Below are positions 38,461-47,594 of a stretch of DNA of 64,000 bases, piece after piece; within the stretch, counting starts at the first letter, position 1; every line of letters starts with the position of its first letter. Made by a program: the position numbers and the translations under genes. Origin of the DNA: Thiothrix fructosivorans (GTDB lineage: Bacteria; Pseudomonadota; Gammaproteobacteria; Thiotrichales; Thiotrichaceae); contig NZ_JAFMPM010000008.1 in assembly GCF_017349355.1 (NCBI RefSeq), forward strand, positions 1,364,001-1,428,000, given 5' to 3'. The notes under the pieces are model-generated. The model did not search any database and was not told the origin of the DNA. It saw nothing but the letters and a program-made list of their open reading frames with translations.

Positions 38461-38567
38461 ATCCCACTTGACTAATCACTGCTCTGTTTTTTCATCAGTC
38501 CTGAACGACGAAACCCCTCACGGGGAGGGGCTTCGCCTTCGGTATCGTTTGTCAGATACCCAGTATT

Positions 38568-38726
38568 TTATCCATTTCGGCGGCTGATTGCCGCATCTCT
38601 TTCTTCAAGGATGCGATCTCTGACGGTTTGAGACGGTTTGTAATTGGAAAGATAACGCGCCTCGCTTTCCGTGAGCGCATCAAAACCATAACCCGTTGCT
38701 TCCCTGAAATCATTTTCAATATCACC
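38568..38726 (-). pseudogene. Small gene remnant
   Basis: A 52-codon open frame (GDIENDFREATGYGFDALTESEARYL...) with no ATG and a TAG immediately upstream. Codon pattern looks protein-like. Probably the tail of a lost gene, perhaps antitoxin-like. Confidence 0.3.
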
Positions 38727-38737
38727 CTATTGATGAA

Positions 38738-39244
38738 TCACTCTCCCGCCATTGCTGCCAATTGTTCACGCAAGGCGGCTGACAAACGATAACCACAGCG
38801 AAACAAGGCATCCAGCTCCGCCCTGACATTGCCGATGTGTCCGCGCCGCTTTGCTGTGACTAGAACGATACCTGTGCCGATGATGCGCACGCCTTTTTGT
38901 TGCGCAATCACTCTGCCGCGTTGTTCGTCAATCAATAACAAATCGGCGGGAAGGTGTAGCGCAAGGGCAATGGCTTCGGCTTCACCGGGGTCTAAACGCT
39001 CTTTTAATTCGCTGACTTCAGCGGCTGGAATGGCAGCATAATCGACGGTTTCTAGCCAACCTTCCATTAGGGCTTGCTGAAGTTCAGCACCGCCCGGACG
39101 CAAACTCCCCGCCTGCAATTCAGCATAAACAGCGGGGGGTATCAGAATGTGTTGGTAGAGGTTTTTTAGCAGTGCCAGCCTGCCAATCTTGGCTAACCCT
39201 ATCAATGGGCTGGCATCAGCTATGATCACAGGCAGCAAGCGCAT
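38738..39244 (-). CDS. DUF3368 PIN-like toxin
   Basis: 168 aa from MRLLPVIIADASP. The PIN-like acidic residues are in ADASPLIGL, LDPGEAEAIALAL and LLLIDEQRGR, a pattern shared by DUF3368 ribonuclease-like toxins. The start overlaps the antitoxin gene, so it is coupled. PIN domains cleave RNA. The specific target is unknown. Confidence 0.8.
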   Translation of the reverse strand: MRLLPVIIADASPLIGLAKIGRLALLKNLYQHILIPPAVYAELQAGSLRPGGAELQQALMEGWLETVDYAAIPAAEVSELKERLDPGEAEAIALALHLPADLLLIDEQRGRVIAQQKGVRIIGTGIVLVTAKRRGHIGNVRAELDALFRCGYRLSAALREQLAAMAGE

Positions 39245-39566
39245 TCTCCAATTCGCGTTCGAGTTCTTCGGGTGGGTAGTCCACGGCATCAATGCCGCTT
39301 GCGCCGAGCAGTTCGATGAAGGATGACAAATTCATGTCTGCTAGCTTTGCTGCTTGTGCCAGTGTCAATTGGCGAGATTGCACCATGTGCAGGGCGATGA
39401 CGCGGTGAATGCCGTGTTGTAGCAGGTGGGCATCAAACGGAATCGCTAAGATGGAGGGTTTGCCGTGCTTGGTGATAATGCTGATATTGCCGTCGGTGGC
39501 GTGTTTGAGCAGTTCGCCGGAACGGTTACGCAAATCACGCGCTGTGTAGACTTCGACAGTTTGCAT
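39216..39566 (-). CDS. Phd/UPF0175 composite antitoxin
   Basis: 116 aa. The N-terminal half (YTARDLRNRSGELLKHATDG..SIITKHGKPSILAIP) is Phd/YefM-like DNA-binding sequence. The C-terminal half (LAQAAKLADMNLSSFIELLGASGI) is UPF0175-like. Partner of the DUF3368 toxin that follows. A chromosomal UPF0175 relative is at 7718. Confidence 0.8.
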   Translation of the reverse strand: MQTVEVYTARDLRNRSGELLKHATDGNISIITKHGKPSILAIPFDAHLLQHGIHRVIALHMVQSRQLTLAQAAKLADMNLSSFIELLGASGIDAVDYPPEELERELENALAACDHS

Positions 39567-39652
39567 CGTAACACCTCTCGGTTGGTTGTGTGCACATAGT
39601 GTAGCACTTTTTATCGGTATGGGTATCTACACCAGTTGCGGCTTCGCCGTTT

Positions 39653-39781
39653 CCCCCCATCCCCGACCCTTCCCCCGCAAGGGGTGAAGGGAGCAAGAGG
39701 AAACCCCTGTGCGTTGTTAAGTGAAAAACGACACTTCTTAGCCCCTTCACCCCTTGCGGGGGAAGGGGTTGAGGATGGGGG
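39653..39781. repeat. Long GC-rich inverted repeat
   Basis: Arms of about 39 bp (39653-39691 and 39741-39781, containing CCCCGCAAGGGGTGAAGG) pair with few mismatches. Composition resembles the interior palindrome of the 23.7-kb MITE, and a similar CTTCGCC stretch is nearby at 38531. It precedes the distal end of array 1 and has no coding role. Confidence 0.65.
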
Positions 39782-39807
39782 AGAGGTTCGGAGTGAAGAA
39801 GGTGACG

Positions 39808-41364
39808 GTCTCACAGCCTAAACGGCATCCCGCCCCTGCAACTGATTAGTAAACTCAGTGAGGCAGATGAAGTAATGCGTCTCACAGCCTAAACGGCATC
39901 CCGCCCCTGCAACAATTCTGACACGTTCAAGGGCAAGCAAACGCAAATGTCTCACAGCCTAAACGGCATCCCGCCCCTGCAACGTGTTTTTCAATATTTT
40001 GCACTGGAGGTGCATATGTCTCACAGCCTAAACGGCATCCCGCCCCTGCAACTCTTGGTTCAAGAGGTTTTTGTAGAGAAGGCGTCTTACAGCCTAAACG
40101 GCATCCCGCCCCTGCAACGAACCCAGAGTGCGTGAAGGAAAACGGTAACTAGTCTCACAGCCTAAACGGCATCCCGCCCCTGCAACAACTCGGCGTGCAA
40201 TCCACTGGCGCTGGCGTAGTGGTCTCACAGCCTAAACGGCATCCCGCCCCTGCAACAAAGCGTGGCGCACTTCGGAAACTGTGCGGTTGGTCTCACAGCC
40301 TAAACGGCATCCCGCCCCTGCAACTCAAATGGTTCGTTTGAATGGAAATTTTCTTACAGTCTCACAGCCTAAACGGCATCCCGCCCCTGCAACCCAACCG
40401 GGTTCGTCGCTTAATCCCATTCAGTACAAGTCTCACAGCCTAAACGGCATCCCGCTCCTGCAACGGATTTTTTTATGATCGATCGCAAGGAGTTTTACAA
40501 GTCTCACAGCCTAAACGGCATCCCGCCCCTGCAACACCAGCCACCAAAAACACACGCCATGCCCGGGGTCTCACAGCCTAAACGGCATACCGCCCCTGCA
40601 ACCCGGTGAGGTTTACAGTTGCAATCAGTATTTGGGTCTCGCAGCCTAAACGGCATCCCGCTCCTGCAACAATATCGCAGGCAGCAATACTCTGTCTGGC
40701 AACGTAGCGTCTCACAGCCTAAACGGCCTCCCGCCCCTGCAACTCGGTGCAGTCGTGCGGCTATCAATGCGGATGTTGTCTCACAGCCTAAACGGCCTCC
40801 CGCCCCTGCAACATTGAAGCCGGAAAATTGAGTGGTGCCATTCATCGGTCTCACAGCCTAAACGGCATCCCGCCCCTGCAACAGAACTGCTATGACTGAT
40901 GCATATAAACCTGGTGTCTCACAGCCTAAACGGCATCCCGCCCCTGCAACCCCGGTTCGCGTTGTTCGTCTTTCCGCGCCTGCGTCTCACAGCCTAAACG
41001 GCATCCCGCCCCTGCAACTACGAAAAATGGTACAGCTATCATCTAGTTCAAGTCTCACAGCCTAAACGGCATCCCGCCCCTGCAACCAGAAGCACCTTTG
41101 TTAGGTCGCCTTATATGGGACAATGTCTCACAGCCTAAACGGCATCCCGCCCCTGCAACGCATACCCACGAACTAAAGAAGCTTTTGAGTCGTCTCACAG
41201 CCTAAACGGCATCCCGCCCCTGCAACGGTGATAGCTGTAAAAGTAGCCCCGAAACTGATTCGTCTCACAGCCTAAACGGCATCCCGCCCCTGCAACGGAT
41301 TGCAAACACGTCGCCAATGGTGATATGTTGTCTCACAGCCTAAACGGCATCCCGCCCCTGCAAC
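39808..41364 (-). CRISPR. CRISPR array 1 (23 repeats of 35 bp, 22 spacers)
   Basis: Repeats read GTCTCACAGCCTAAACG...CCCTGCAAC on the plus strand. Spacers are 31-38 bp and all different. Variant repeats cluster at 40084, 40430, 40568, 40636, 40709 and 40778. I place transcription on the minus strand because the reverse repeat ends in TGTGAGAC like the GTTAAGAC end of array 2, because the cas operon lies upstream on that strand, and because plus-strand spacers read as sense coding sequence. The leader would then be at 41365-41578. Confidence 0.95.
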
Positions 41365-41578
41365 AGCACCCCATTTTCCACCAATAGAATCAATGCCTTG
41401 GACGGCGATTTGGTGAACCTCAGCGGTACGGACAGAAAAGCGGTTAAACAGCATTCATTTTCACTCGTTGCAAATGCTCAAGTCATTGATCACAAAGGGT
41501 TGGTGAATCGTTTATGATTAGCGCATTACGCCACCACCAACCCCCTCACGTTACAGGAGCGGGAACAAAATTATACCA
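41365..41578 (-). promoter_or_regulatory. Probable leader of array 1
   Basis: 214 bp between the last cas stop codon and the first repeat in the inferred direction of transcription. Contains AT-rich blocks (AACAAAATTATACC near 41578, TCGTTTATGATTAG near 41515) and no cas2. Leader identity is inferred from position. Confidence 0.5.
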
Positions 41579-44227
41579 TCACCGCGCCCGAAACGCATGA
41601 AAAGCCTCACCCTTCGTCACAAACCCCTTCAACGACAACGCCTGCGCCCGCAACTGATCCAACCAACTCTTCGCCGCATCATCCCCCCGCGCCGTCAGCT
41701 TGTTCTCCCAACCCTGCATCAACAACGCCAAAAACTTACGCCGCGCCGCATCGCTAATCAAACACGCCCGCTCCGGCGTATACCGAAAATCAGTCGCCAC
41801 AATCTCCCCCCGTGCCACCATCGACAACGCGCTACGCTCCACCAAATGCCGGAACGGTTCCATCAAATCCGACGCCAACACCGCATGACGCCCACGCGGC
41901 TGATGGTAAAACCCCTGCCAAGGCAACAACCCCACCGTATGCACCACACTCTCCGTCAAGCTATACAACTGCGTATACCCCAACGACAACAACACATTAA
42001 ACGGGTCACGCGGCGGGCGACGATTCCGCCCCTCAAACCGAAAATCCACAGGCAACACACTCGCAATCCGCGCAAAATACTCCCGCGTACTGCTCCCCTC
42101 ATACCCCAGCAAACTCGCCAACGAATCCACCTTCGGCAACTTACGCAACGCCCCATTAATCACCGGCAAATCCTCCGCCAACTGCCGATGCCGCAAGGTC
42201 TCCTTCATGTGGATCAACCGCGCCTGCACCACCTCTTTGGCACACGCCAACACCTTCGCCTCATCCTGAAACGCCAGAATCTGCTGCACCCACAAACTCT
42301 GATGCTGGCTATTACGGTTATGCGTAATACACCCCTTATAATTCCCCTTACCACTCGCCAAATGGATCGGAATATCCTCATCCAACGCCGTGTGCATTGC
42401 CTGCGTCGTCACCTGATGATTCCCCAGCAGCAACACCATCTCGATACTGTTCCAGGGCAATTGCATCAGCAACTCATCCTTACGGTAAACGTGCAACTGC
42501 CCATTGGAAGTCGTCAGCACCGCCGGATCGCCCGTGACGGTCACAAAGCTCCCGGTACGTTCGCGTTGCCCGACTTCATGAATAATCACACCTGACGCTT
42601 GCTCCGCAGGGGCTGCCGCCGAACGCTGGTGCTCGACATCATCCCGCATCAGTTCCGCCAACAACGGGCTGAGTGGCGACCCCAACGGCAAACCCCGCGT
42701 CCGCGCTACGGATTCACCCGCACACACCACCTCCGCCCGCAACCAGCCAAGAATCGCCGCCACCACCGGATCGTTGTGGTAAACCGCCACCAATCGCCCG
42801 CGCAACCGTTCCAGATCAATGCTGCCGAAAAAGTCCTGAATATCGCCCTCATACACCCAACGATAGCCCTCCGCCCACGCCTGACGAATCGCCTGACCCG
42901 GATCGGTATCTCGCCCCTCACGCTGTGCCGCCAACAAAGCCCCCAAGGTATGCGCCAACACCTGCTGCACCGCCCGCTGCAACACCCGATCATACGTCGG
43001 CGCAACCGCCAACAAATGCATCCCGCCACTGGTTTTCGGCAACCAATAACCCTGTGCTACCGGTGGCTGATACGTGCCGTGCAACACCCGCTCCAAATCC
43101 GCCTGCAACTGCTCCAACGGCAACTCACTGCTGGGAATAGCTTCCTCAGCATCCGCGTCTATACTTACCGCATCATCGTCTTCATCGTCCGGCAAATACC
43201 ACCGCGCCACTTCCGGCTCATCCACCAAACCATCGGGGATGTCTTGCCCCGCCTGCACATACGCCCACGCCTGACTCAGGTTCTCCTCGGTTTGCGCCAA
43301 CATCAGCAAGGAACTCGCCGGAAACACCCGCCGGTAACTTTGCCCACCTTCCGCATCCACCAGCAGGTAACGACCCCACCCAAACGTGGTGCGCTGCCCC
43401 ATGCCAAGGTATTGCCCCAGCACCAACAATTCCCACCACCCTAACGCCAGATTAGCAGGCAAGTGCAAGCTCAGGTGCCCACTCACCCCGCCCATGCTTT
43501 GGTACTGATGGTCAGCCCCGCGATAACCCGCTTCCAACCAGAACAGATGCGCAGCGCTGATCTCCACCGGCGGCGCTGTCGTCAACGGCATGGTTTGGGT
43601 TTCCCCGCGCCGCCGCAACAAATCCGCCACCGCCGTATGCACCCGGCTACACAACAACGCCCCGCTCAAGTCGGGCGCATCACGCACATACCGCGCTTCA
43701 CCTTTGGCCTTGACGCCTTCCGCCTCACGCTGCTGCTTATCCTTGAGCAACAGGGCAGGGGAGAGCCATTGCCATTGCACCTGCTGCTTGCCTTCCCACA
43801 ACGCCACTTCGGCTTGCAAGGCATCGACATCATAACAACACGCCTCCGCCAGACTGCTTACCGGGTTGCCGGTGAACATATCTTGCACCGCCTCCAGCCG
43901 CCAATTGTCCGCAAACGGCAAACCCTCGCCCTGTTTCGGCGCACTCTGCGGCAAACCCGCCAAGCCCGCCAGCAGCGCATCCAGCAACGCCTCACTCCCC
44001 GCCAGCCCCAGCAACAAGAAGCGGTAATGCTCACCCGCCCGGTAACTGACCCGCCCACTTTCCGGCGTATCAATGCGGATAAGCTGGTCATACTGATCAG
44101 GTGAACCCGCCAGAAAACGCAAAAACGCGGTCAACGCAGGCTGATGAAAAAACGCCAGCCGCGCCGTCGCAGTACAGCGCAAGGTAATCACCAAACCGCG
44201 CAGCGGCAACAGGGTGTGTAGACTCAT
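41579..44227 (-). CDS. cas1: Cas6-RT-Cas1 fusion with truncated RT domain
   Basis: 882 aa. Residues 1-290 are a Cas6 RAMP (C-terminal GQRTTFGWGRY). Residues 385-530 are RT-like, with motif A D462 (EGDIQDFF) and motif B 511-521 (RGLPLGSPLSP). Residues 555-882 are Cas1 with catalytic E710 (GYEGSSTREYF), H775 (GFYHQ) and D787 (ASDLMEPF). Only about 33 residues separate motif B from Cas1, so the YxDD motif C, thumb and D/E motifs are absent. The frame is intact. Known Cas6-RT-Cas1 proteins acquire spacers from RNA. This one should keep Cas1 integrase function but lack polymerase unless RT is supplied elsewhere. Last gene of the operon, 11 bp after the RAMP gene. Confidence 0.9.
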   Translation of the reverse strand: MSLHTLLPLRGLVITLRCTATARLAFFHQPALTAFLRFLAGSPDQYDQLIRIDTPESGRVSYRAGEHYRFLLLGLAGSEALLDALLAGLAGLPQSAPKQGEGLPFADNWRLEAVQDMFTGNPVSSLAEACCYDVDALQAEVALWEGKQQVQWQWLSPALLLKDKQQREAEGVKAKGEARYVRDAPDLSGALLCSRVHTAVADLLRRRGETQTMPLTTAPPVEISAAHLFWLEAGYRGADHQYQSMGGVSGHLSLHLPANLALGWWELLVLGQYLGMGQRTTFGWGRYLLVDAEGGQSYRRVFPASSLLMLAQTEENLSQAWAYVQAGQDIPDGLVDEPEVARWYLPDDEDDDAVSIDADAEEAIPSSELPLEQLQADLERVLHGTYQPPVAQGYWLPKTSGGMHLLAVAPTYDRVLQRAVQQVLAHTLGALLAAQREGRDTDPGQAIRQAWAEGYRWVYEGDIQDFFGSIDLERLRGRLVAVYHNDPVVAAILGWLRAEVVCAGESVARTRGLPLGSPLSPLLAELMRDDVEHQRSAAAPAEQASGVIIHEVGQRERTGSFVTVTGDPAVLTTSNGQLHVYRKDELLMQLPWNSIEMVLLLGNHQVTTQAMHTALDEDIPIHLASGKGNYKGCITHNRNSQHQSLWVQQILAFQDEAKVLACAKEVVQARLIHMKETLRHRQLAEDLPVINGALRKLPKVDSLASLLGYEGSSTREYFARIASVLPVDFRFEGRNRRPPRDPFNVLLSLGYTQLYSLTESVVHTVGLLPWQGFYHQPRGRHAVLASDLMEPFRHLVERSALSMVARGEIVATDFRYTPERACLISDAARRKFLALLMQGWENKLTARGDDAAKSWLDQLRAQALSLKGFVTKGEAFHAFRAR

Positions 44228-44238
44228 AGCATGACCAC

Positions 44239-46173
44239 CTAACTTGCGAGTGTTGGCAACCGCTTACCGGGGGCAACACTCTCTAAAGCCTGATGAATAG
44301 CCCGTTGGTTGCGGCTGTCATTTTTGCCAAACCACTTAAACCCTTCGCCTTCGCTATACGCCTCTTGTCCCTTGTTTGAGTCAAATGGGTAACACACTGG
44401 AATATGTGCCGGTACATTGCTGGGATTGGCAAGCCAGCGCAATTCTTTTAATGCTTTGGCATTTACAAGGCTGATGTCAGGCTGTTTTGACCATGTTTGA
44501 TAACGCCCACCCTGCAAACCTAGACGTGAATAACGCTGCTGGCGATTAATCGTTTCCACATCAGCTTCAAGTTGCACATGCCCAAGACCCAAGGGCTTGC
44601 CTAGACCCAGCCGATGCACAAAGGTACTACTTGCTTCTGCGGGTTGTAACGCGGTCAACAACAAACCCAGTTCTGCTTCACTCAAATTTTCAAAGTGGAC
44701 ATAAAAACGCAATTCCACTTGAGCAGGAATAGGTTGGCAGCGCAGGTGCATGTGAGGACGGTAATCTTTATCCCCTGTTTCCCGTTGTGTTTCCCAGTCA
44801 TTGCGTGGTAACTCAAAGAGTGAACGGGGGTGTGGCAGATACTGCTTACGTCCGTTAGGCGTGTCACTACCCAAATCAAGGTCGGTTTTGGCAACATACC
44901 GCCCATGACCACTGAAATACAGGGCAGGCGATGGCGGTTTGGGAGAGTTGAGGATTTTTAAGATAACCGCATCTTGCAACTCAATCGGCTGGGTAACAAT
45001 GGCATCGGTAAAACGTACCCGTGATGCCAGATTACGCGCACCGCCGCGTTTCTTTTCATCCGGTTGGTCTTCCACAACGCCAAACAAGGCTTCGGCTGGG
45101 GTGAGGGCATCCCGCTCAGCATTCCAGGGTAGACTGTTGATCCCCGCCGTTTTCTTGAATGCCCCATGCAGATCACTGGGTATGGCCTTGCGCCAGATGG
45201 AGGAGTAGCTGATTTCTATCACTTCACCATTGGTTTCTCGGTAATACAACAAGTCGCCATCCAATACCAAAGGCTTGTCATCCTTGACTTCCCAGCCACG
45301 CGGCTGGTTAGCATAACCTTTGGGTAACATTTGCTCGGATTTGGTTGCACGATCTTTGGGATCTTTAATCGTGGCGTATAGTGTGCGCAGAATCGTTTCC
45401 AACACTGTTACCACATTGGACTTGATGGGTAACAGTTTGCCATCATCAATCTTGCCATCCCACGGCAGGTAATATTCACGCCGTTTGCCCAGTTGTTTGT
45501 TTTCACCGCGTATGTAGTAAATACCTGCTGCGTGCGAACCATAGCTATGGGATTGGCTATTGTGATGACGCTGATAGCAAGCCTGTTTTTTCAGAAATTG
45601 GGTTTCTTTCTGCCAGCGTTGGCGGCATTCCGCATTATCGCCTTTATCCAGATAATCACCGACTGGGATAGCTTTGTTGTCTTCATCTGCCAATGGGTAA
45701 ATGGCAAAATGACCATCAGCTTGTTTGCATAGCAAGCCAAGCTTTTTCAGGGGAGCATCTTCAATGCCCGCATTTTCAGCTTGTGCGGCTTTCCTGACCG
45801 AGTATTCCCCATTTTCCGCTTGTATCAGCACCCGCAAGCTGGATTGGCTGATGGTTTCGGCGATATTACCTACCATCCCTCGCAGACTGTTGCCGGGAAT
45901 CGCTGGATTACCATCACGGTCACGGTAGGGTGTGACACTGCCCGGAACTCCCTTGTCTTTATTACTCGCCTGTTGTTCAGCACCCACCACCAGCGGACTG
46001 AGTGTTTTCAGTGTGCAGGTGATACGCCCAGACAACCCATCCTTATGCCAGTAATCGTGACGGATGAAACGGTTTTCGACCCGTTCCAACCCATCCAGTG
46101 TTTTCCACTCATCGGTTTTGGTTTTACGGGTGTCGACCCGGATAAACTGATAAGGGTGATGGAATTCTGTCAT
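44239..46173 (-). CDS. Cas7-type RAMP with insertion (TIGR03986-like)
   Basis: 644 aa from MTEFHHPYQF, whose ATG overlaps the preceding stop. The Cas7 motif AIPGNSLRGMVGNIAE sits near residue 100. A long central insertion of about 250 residues separates it from C-terminal RAMP strands and a Gly-rich loop (RLGLGKPLGLGHVQLE). The size and motif order match TIGR03986, a RAMP found in RT-containing type III loci, and the Cas7-insertion subunit of III-D variants. Role: backbone subunit on crRNA. Confidence 0.8.
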   Translation of the reverse strand: MTEFHHPYQFIRVDTRKTKTDEWKTLDGLERVENRFIRHDYWHKDGLSGRITCTLKTLSPLVVGAEQQASNKDKGVPGSVTPYRDRDGNPAIPGNSLRGMVGNIAETISQSSLRVLIQAENGEYSVRKAAQAENAGIEDAPLKKLGLLCKQADGHFAIYPLADEDNKAIPVGDYLDKGDNAECRQRWQKETQFLKKQACYQRHHNSQSHSYGSHAAGIYYIRGENKQLGKRREYYLPWDGKIDDGKLLPIKSNVVTVLETILRTLYATIKDPKDRATKSEQMLPKGYANQPRGWEVKDDKPLVLDGDLLYYRETNGEVIEISYSSIWRKAIPSDLHGAFKKTAGINSLPWNAERDALTPAEALFGVVEDQPDEKKRGGARNLASRVRFTDAIVTQPIELQDAVILKILNSPKPPSPALYFSGHGRYVAKTDLDLGSDTPNGRKQYLPHPRSLFELPRNDWETQRETGDKDYRPHMHLRCQPIPAQVELRFYVHFENLSEAELGLLLTALQPAEASSTFVHRLGLGKPLGLGHVQLEADVETINRQQRYSRLGLQGGRYQTWSKQPDISLVNAKALKELRWLANPSNVPAHIPVCYPFDSNKGQEAYSEGEGFKWFGKNDSRNQRAIHQALESVAPGKRLPTLAS

Positions 46174-47594
46174 GCTGCTTGCTCCTGTGTCATCACGCCC
46201 AATTGTTGCAACAACTCGTTTTCCCATTGCTGCAAGGTCTCATCGTCTAGCTTTGTCAGCCAAGCATTCCAGCCGCCGTGTTCAGATACCAACCGTACCC
46301 GCCCATAGCCCTTGCTTTTGCCCCAGCCCAGCACTAAATCACCTTCTTGTGCATCCCGCCATGCAAACAGTAATAGCAACTGCATCCAGCCGGTTAGCTT
46401 GTCTTTGCGGTAAGCGATGCGCCCGCTGAACATTTCCCTGACCCACAATGCCCTGACTTTATACAAAGCTGAATCTTTGACCCCACCTGTGAAACGATCA
46501 ACCGCATTGAAGGTTTGCCAGTGTTTATCATCTTCGGTAAACGCTACTGTCGCATCGTAAAAACGCACATGCCCTTCACCATCAGTGCTGCCAAACAGTT
46601 GTTTAAGCAATACGTCTACGTCTTCTGCTTTCTTACTGCTGGTATCTTGCGCCAGCGTGAGCAGAATGCGGCGACAATGCGCACGGAACCAGCCTTTGAG
46701 GGTAGAGCCGGGAACAAGTGCTTGCTTGCCCCGCACCATGAAAGCATGGTTGGGCAGGCGTTTCCTGTCTTCCGCATCATCCGTGGAATACTTCTTGAGT
46801 ACATCTGAGTCATGTGGGTTGTTAATCAGTATCGGCGACTCAGGCTGCAAGCCAAAGGTTTCCTCTACCCATTCGCCACTGCGAATACCCGTTACCGTTA
46901 GAGTCGCAAGGTTATCCAGTGGAATGGGTTTGAAGCTGCTAGTGAGTGGTGTAGCATTTGGTCTGCCAACCCAAGAACAGAAATCAACCTCACTCAGCCC
47001 CAGCACACTAACGGATTTCCAGCGCAGGCAACCCTGACCACTGCTTTTGCCTTTGCCTAATTGTCCACTAGGTTGTTCGCCAAAGGATTGCAACGCGAGC
47101 AGCAGCGTAGCAATGTCTTGCTCCGTGATTGGGGTGCGTTGGTTGCCTTCCAGCATGATTTCTACGTCAAACACACTGCCAACCGGAACAGCTTCGTGAG
47201 TGGCAAGGTGGTGGCGTTTAGCTGTGCCGCTGACAGCATCAATACTGGTTCGACTGATCTTTGCCCTGTCTCCACCTGATGTTTTGAGTCGGGCATCATA
47301 TACCCGCACAACGCCTGCTTGCCCTTGTGCAATAGCATCGCTTGCTTGCCGTGCATCTCCAAACAAGAAAGCACGGGTATTGTCGTCCACACTCAGGCTG
47401 CGCAAATAACCACGCAGTGTTGAAGCAGGGATATAAGGTTTTTTGTCTACATCCAGTAACAACGTATTGAATGAAAAGATTTCTTCCTTGTCTGTGGGAG
47501 TAGCACGGGTATATGTAGCCTCATCCCCCGTACCAATGTGCAGTTCTGAACAGGTAGTGAGGGTTCCGCTAAGGGTTACACGACGATAGCTCAT
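46170..47594 (-). CDS. Double Cas7 (Csm3-like) subunit
   Basis: 474 aa with two successive Csm3-like RAMP modules. Each has a PxIP.STL(R/K)G motif (YIPASTLRGYLR near 55, LVPGSTLKGWFR near 295) and an IDxxxG motif (SIDAVSGTA at 119, AVDRFTGGV at 366). Gly-rich loops end each half (GKGKSSGQG, GWGKSKGYGRV). Two fused Cas7 units match the Cas7-2x subunit of III-D variants, where Asp residues cut target RNA. Overlaps both neighbours by 4 bp. Confidence 0.85.
   Translation of the reverse strand: MSYRRVTLSGTLTTCSELHIGTGDEATYTRATPTDKEEIFSFNTLLLDVDKKPYIPASTLRGYLRSLSVDDNTRAFLFGDARQASDAIAQGQAGVVRVYDARLKTSGGDRAKISRTSIDAVSGTAKRHHLATHEAVPVGSVFDVEIMLEGNQRTPITEQDIATLLLALQSFGEQPSGQLGKGKSSGQGCLRWKSVSVLGLSEVDFCSWVGRPNATPLTSSFKPIPLDNLATLTVTGIRSGEWVEETFGLQPESPILINNPHDSDVLKKYSTDDAEDRKRLPNHAFMVRGKQALVPGSTLKGWFRAHCRRILLTLAQDTSSKKAEDVDVLLKQLFGSTDGEGHVRFYDATVAFTEDDKHWQTFNAVDRFTGGVKDSALYKVRALWVREMFSGRIAYRKDKLTGWMQLLLLFAWRDAQEGDLVLGWGKSKGYGRVRLVSEHGGWNAWLTKLDDETLQQWENELLQQLGVMTQEQAA

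Noticed and set aside
38501-38560. A possible REP element (GGGGAGGGGCTTCGCC).
   Set aside because: Similar to parts of the MITE interior, but no paired ends or target duplication could be seen here.
39947-40831. Short open frames with repeated SLNGIPPLQ-type peptides.
   Set aside because: They are translations of the array 1 repeats. The same holds for the MVCKKQKSY repeats at 59481-59723 in array 2.
41272-41454. A 60-codon frame just after cas1 on the minus strand, considered as cas2.
   Set aside because: It lacks any Cas2 ferredoxin-fold pattern and its second half is CRISPR repeat. It is leader sequence.
41597-44104. Long plus-strand frames rich in Arg, His and Pro opposite the Cas6-RT-Cas1 gene.
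   Set aside because: Composition is typical of antisense frames of a GC-rich gene. The minus frame has complete domain motifs.
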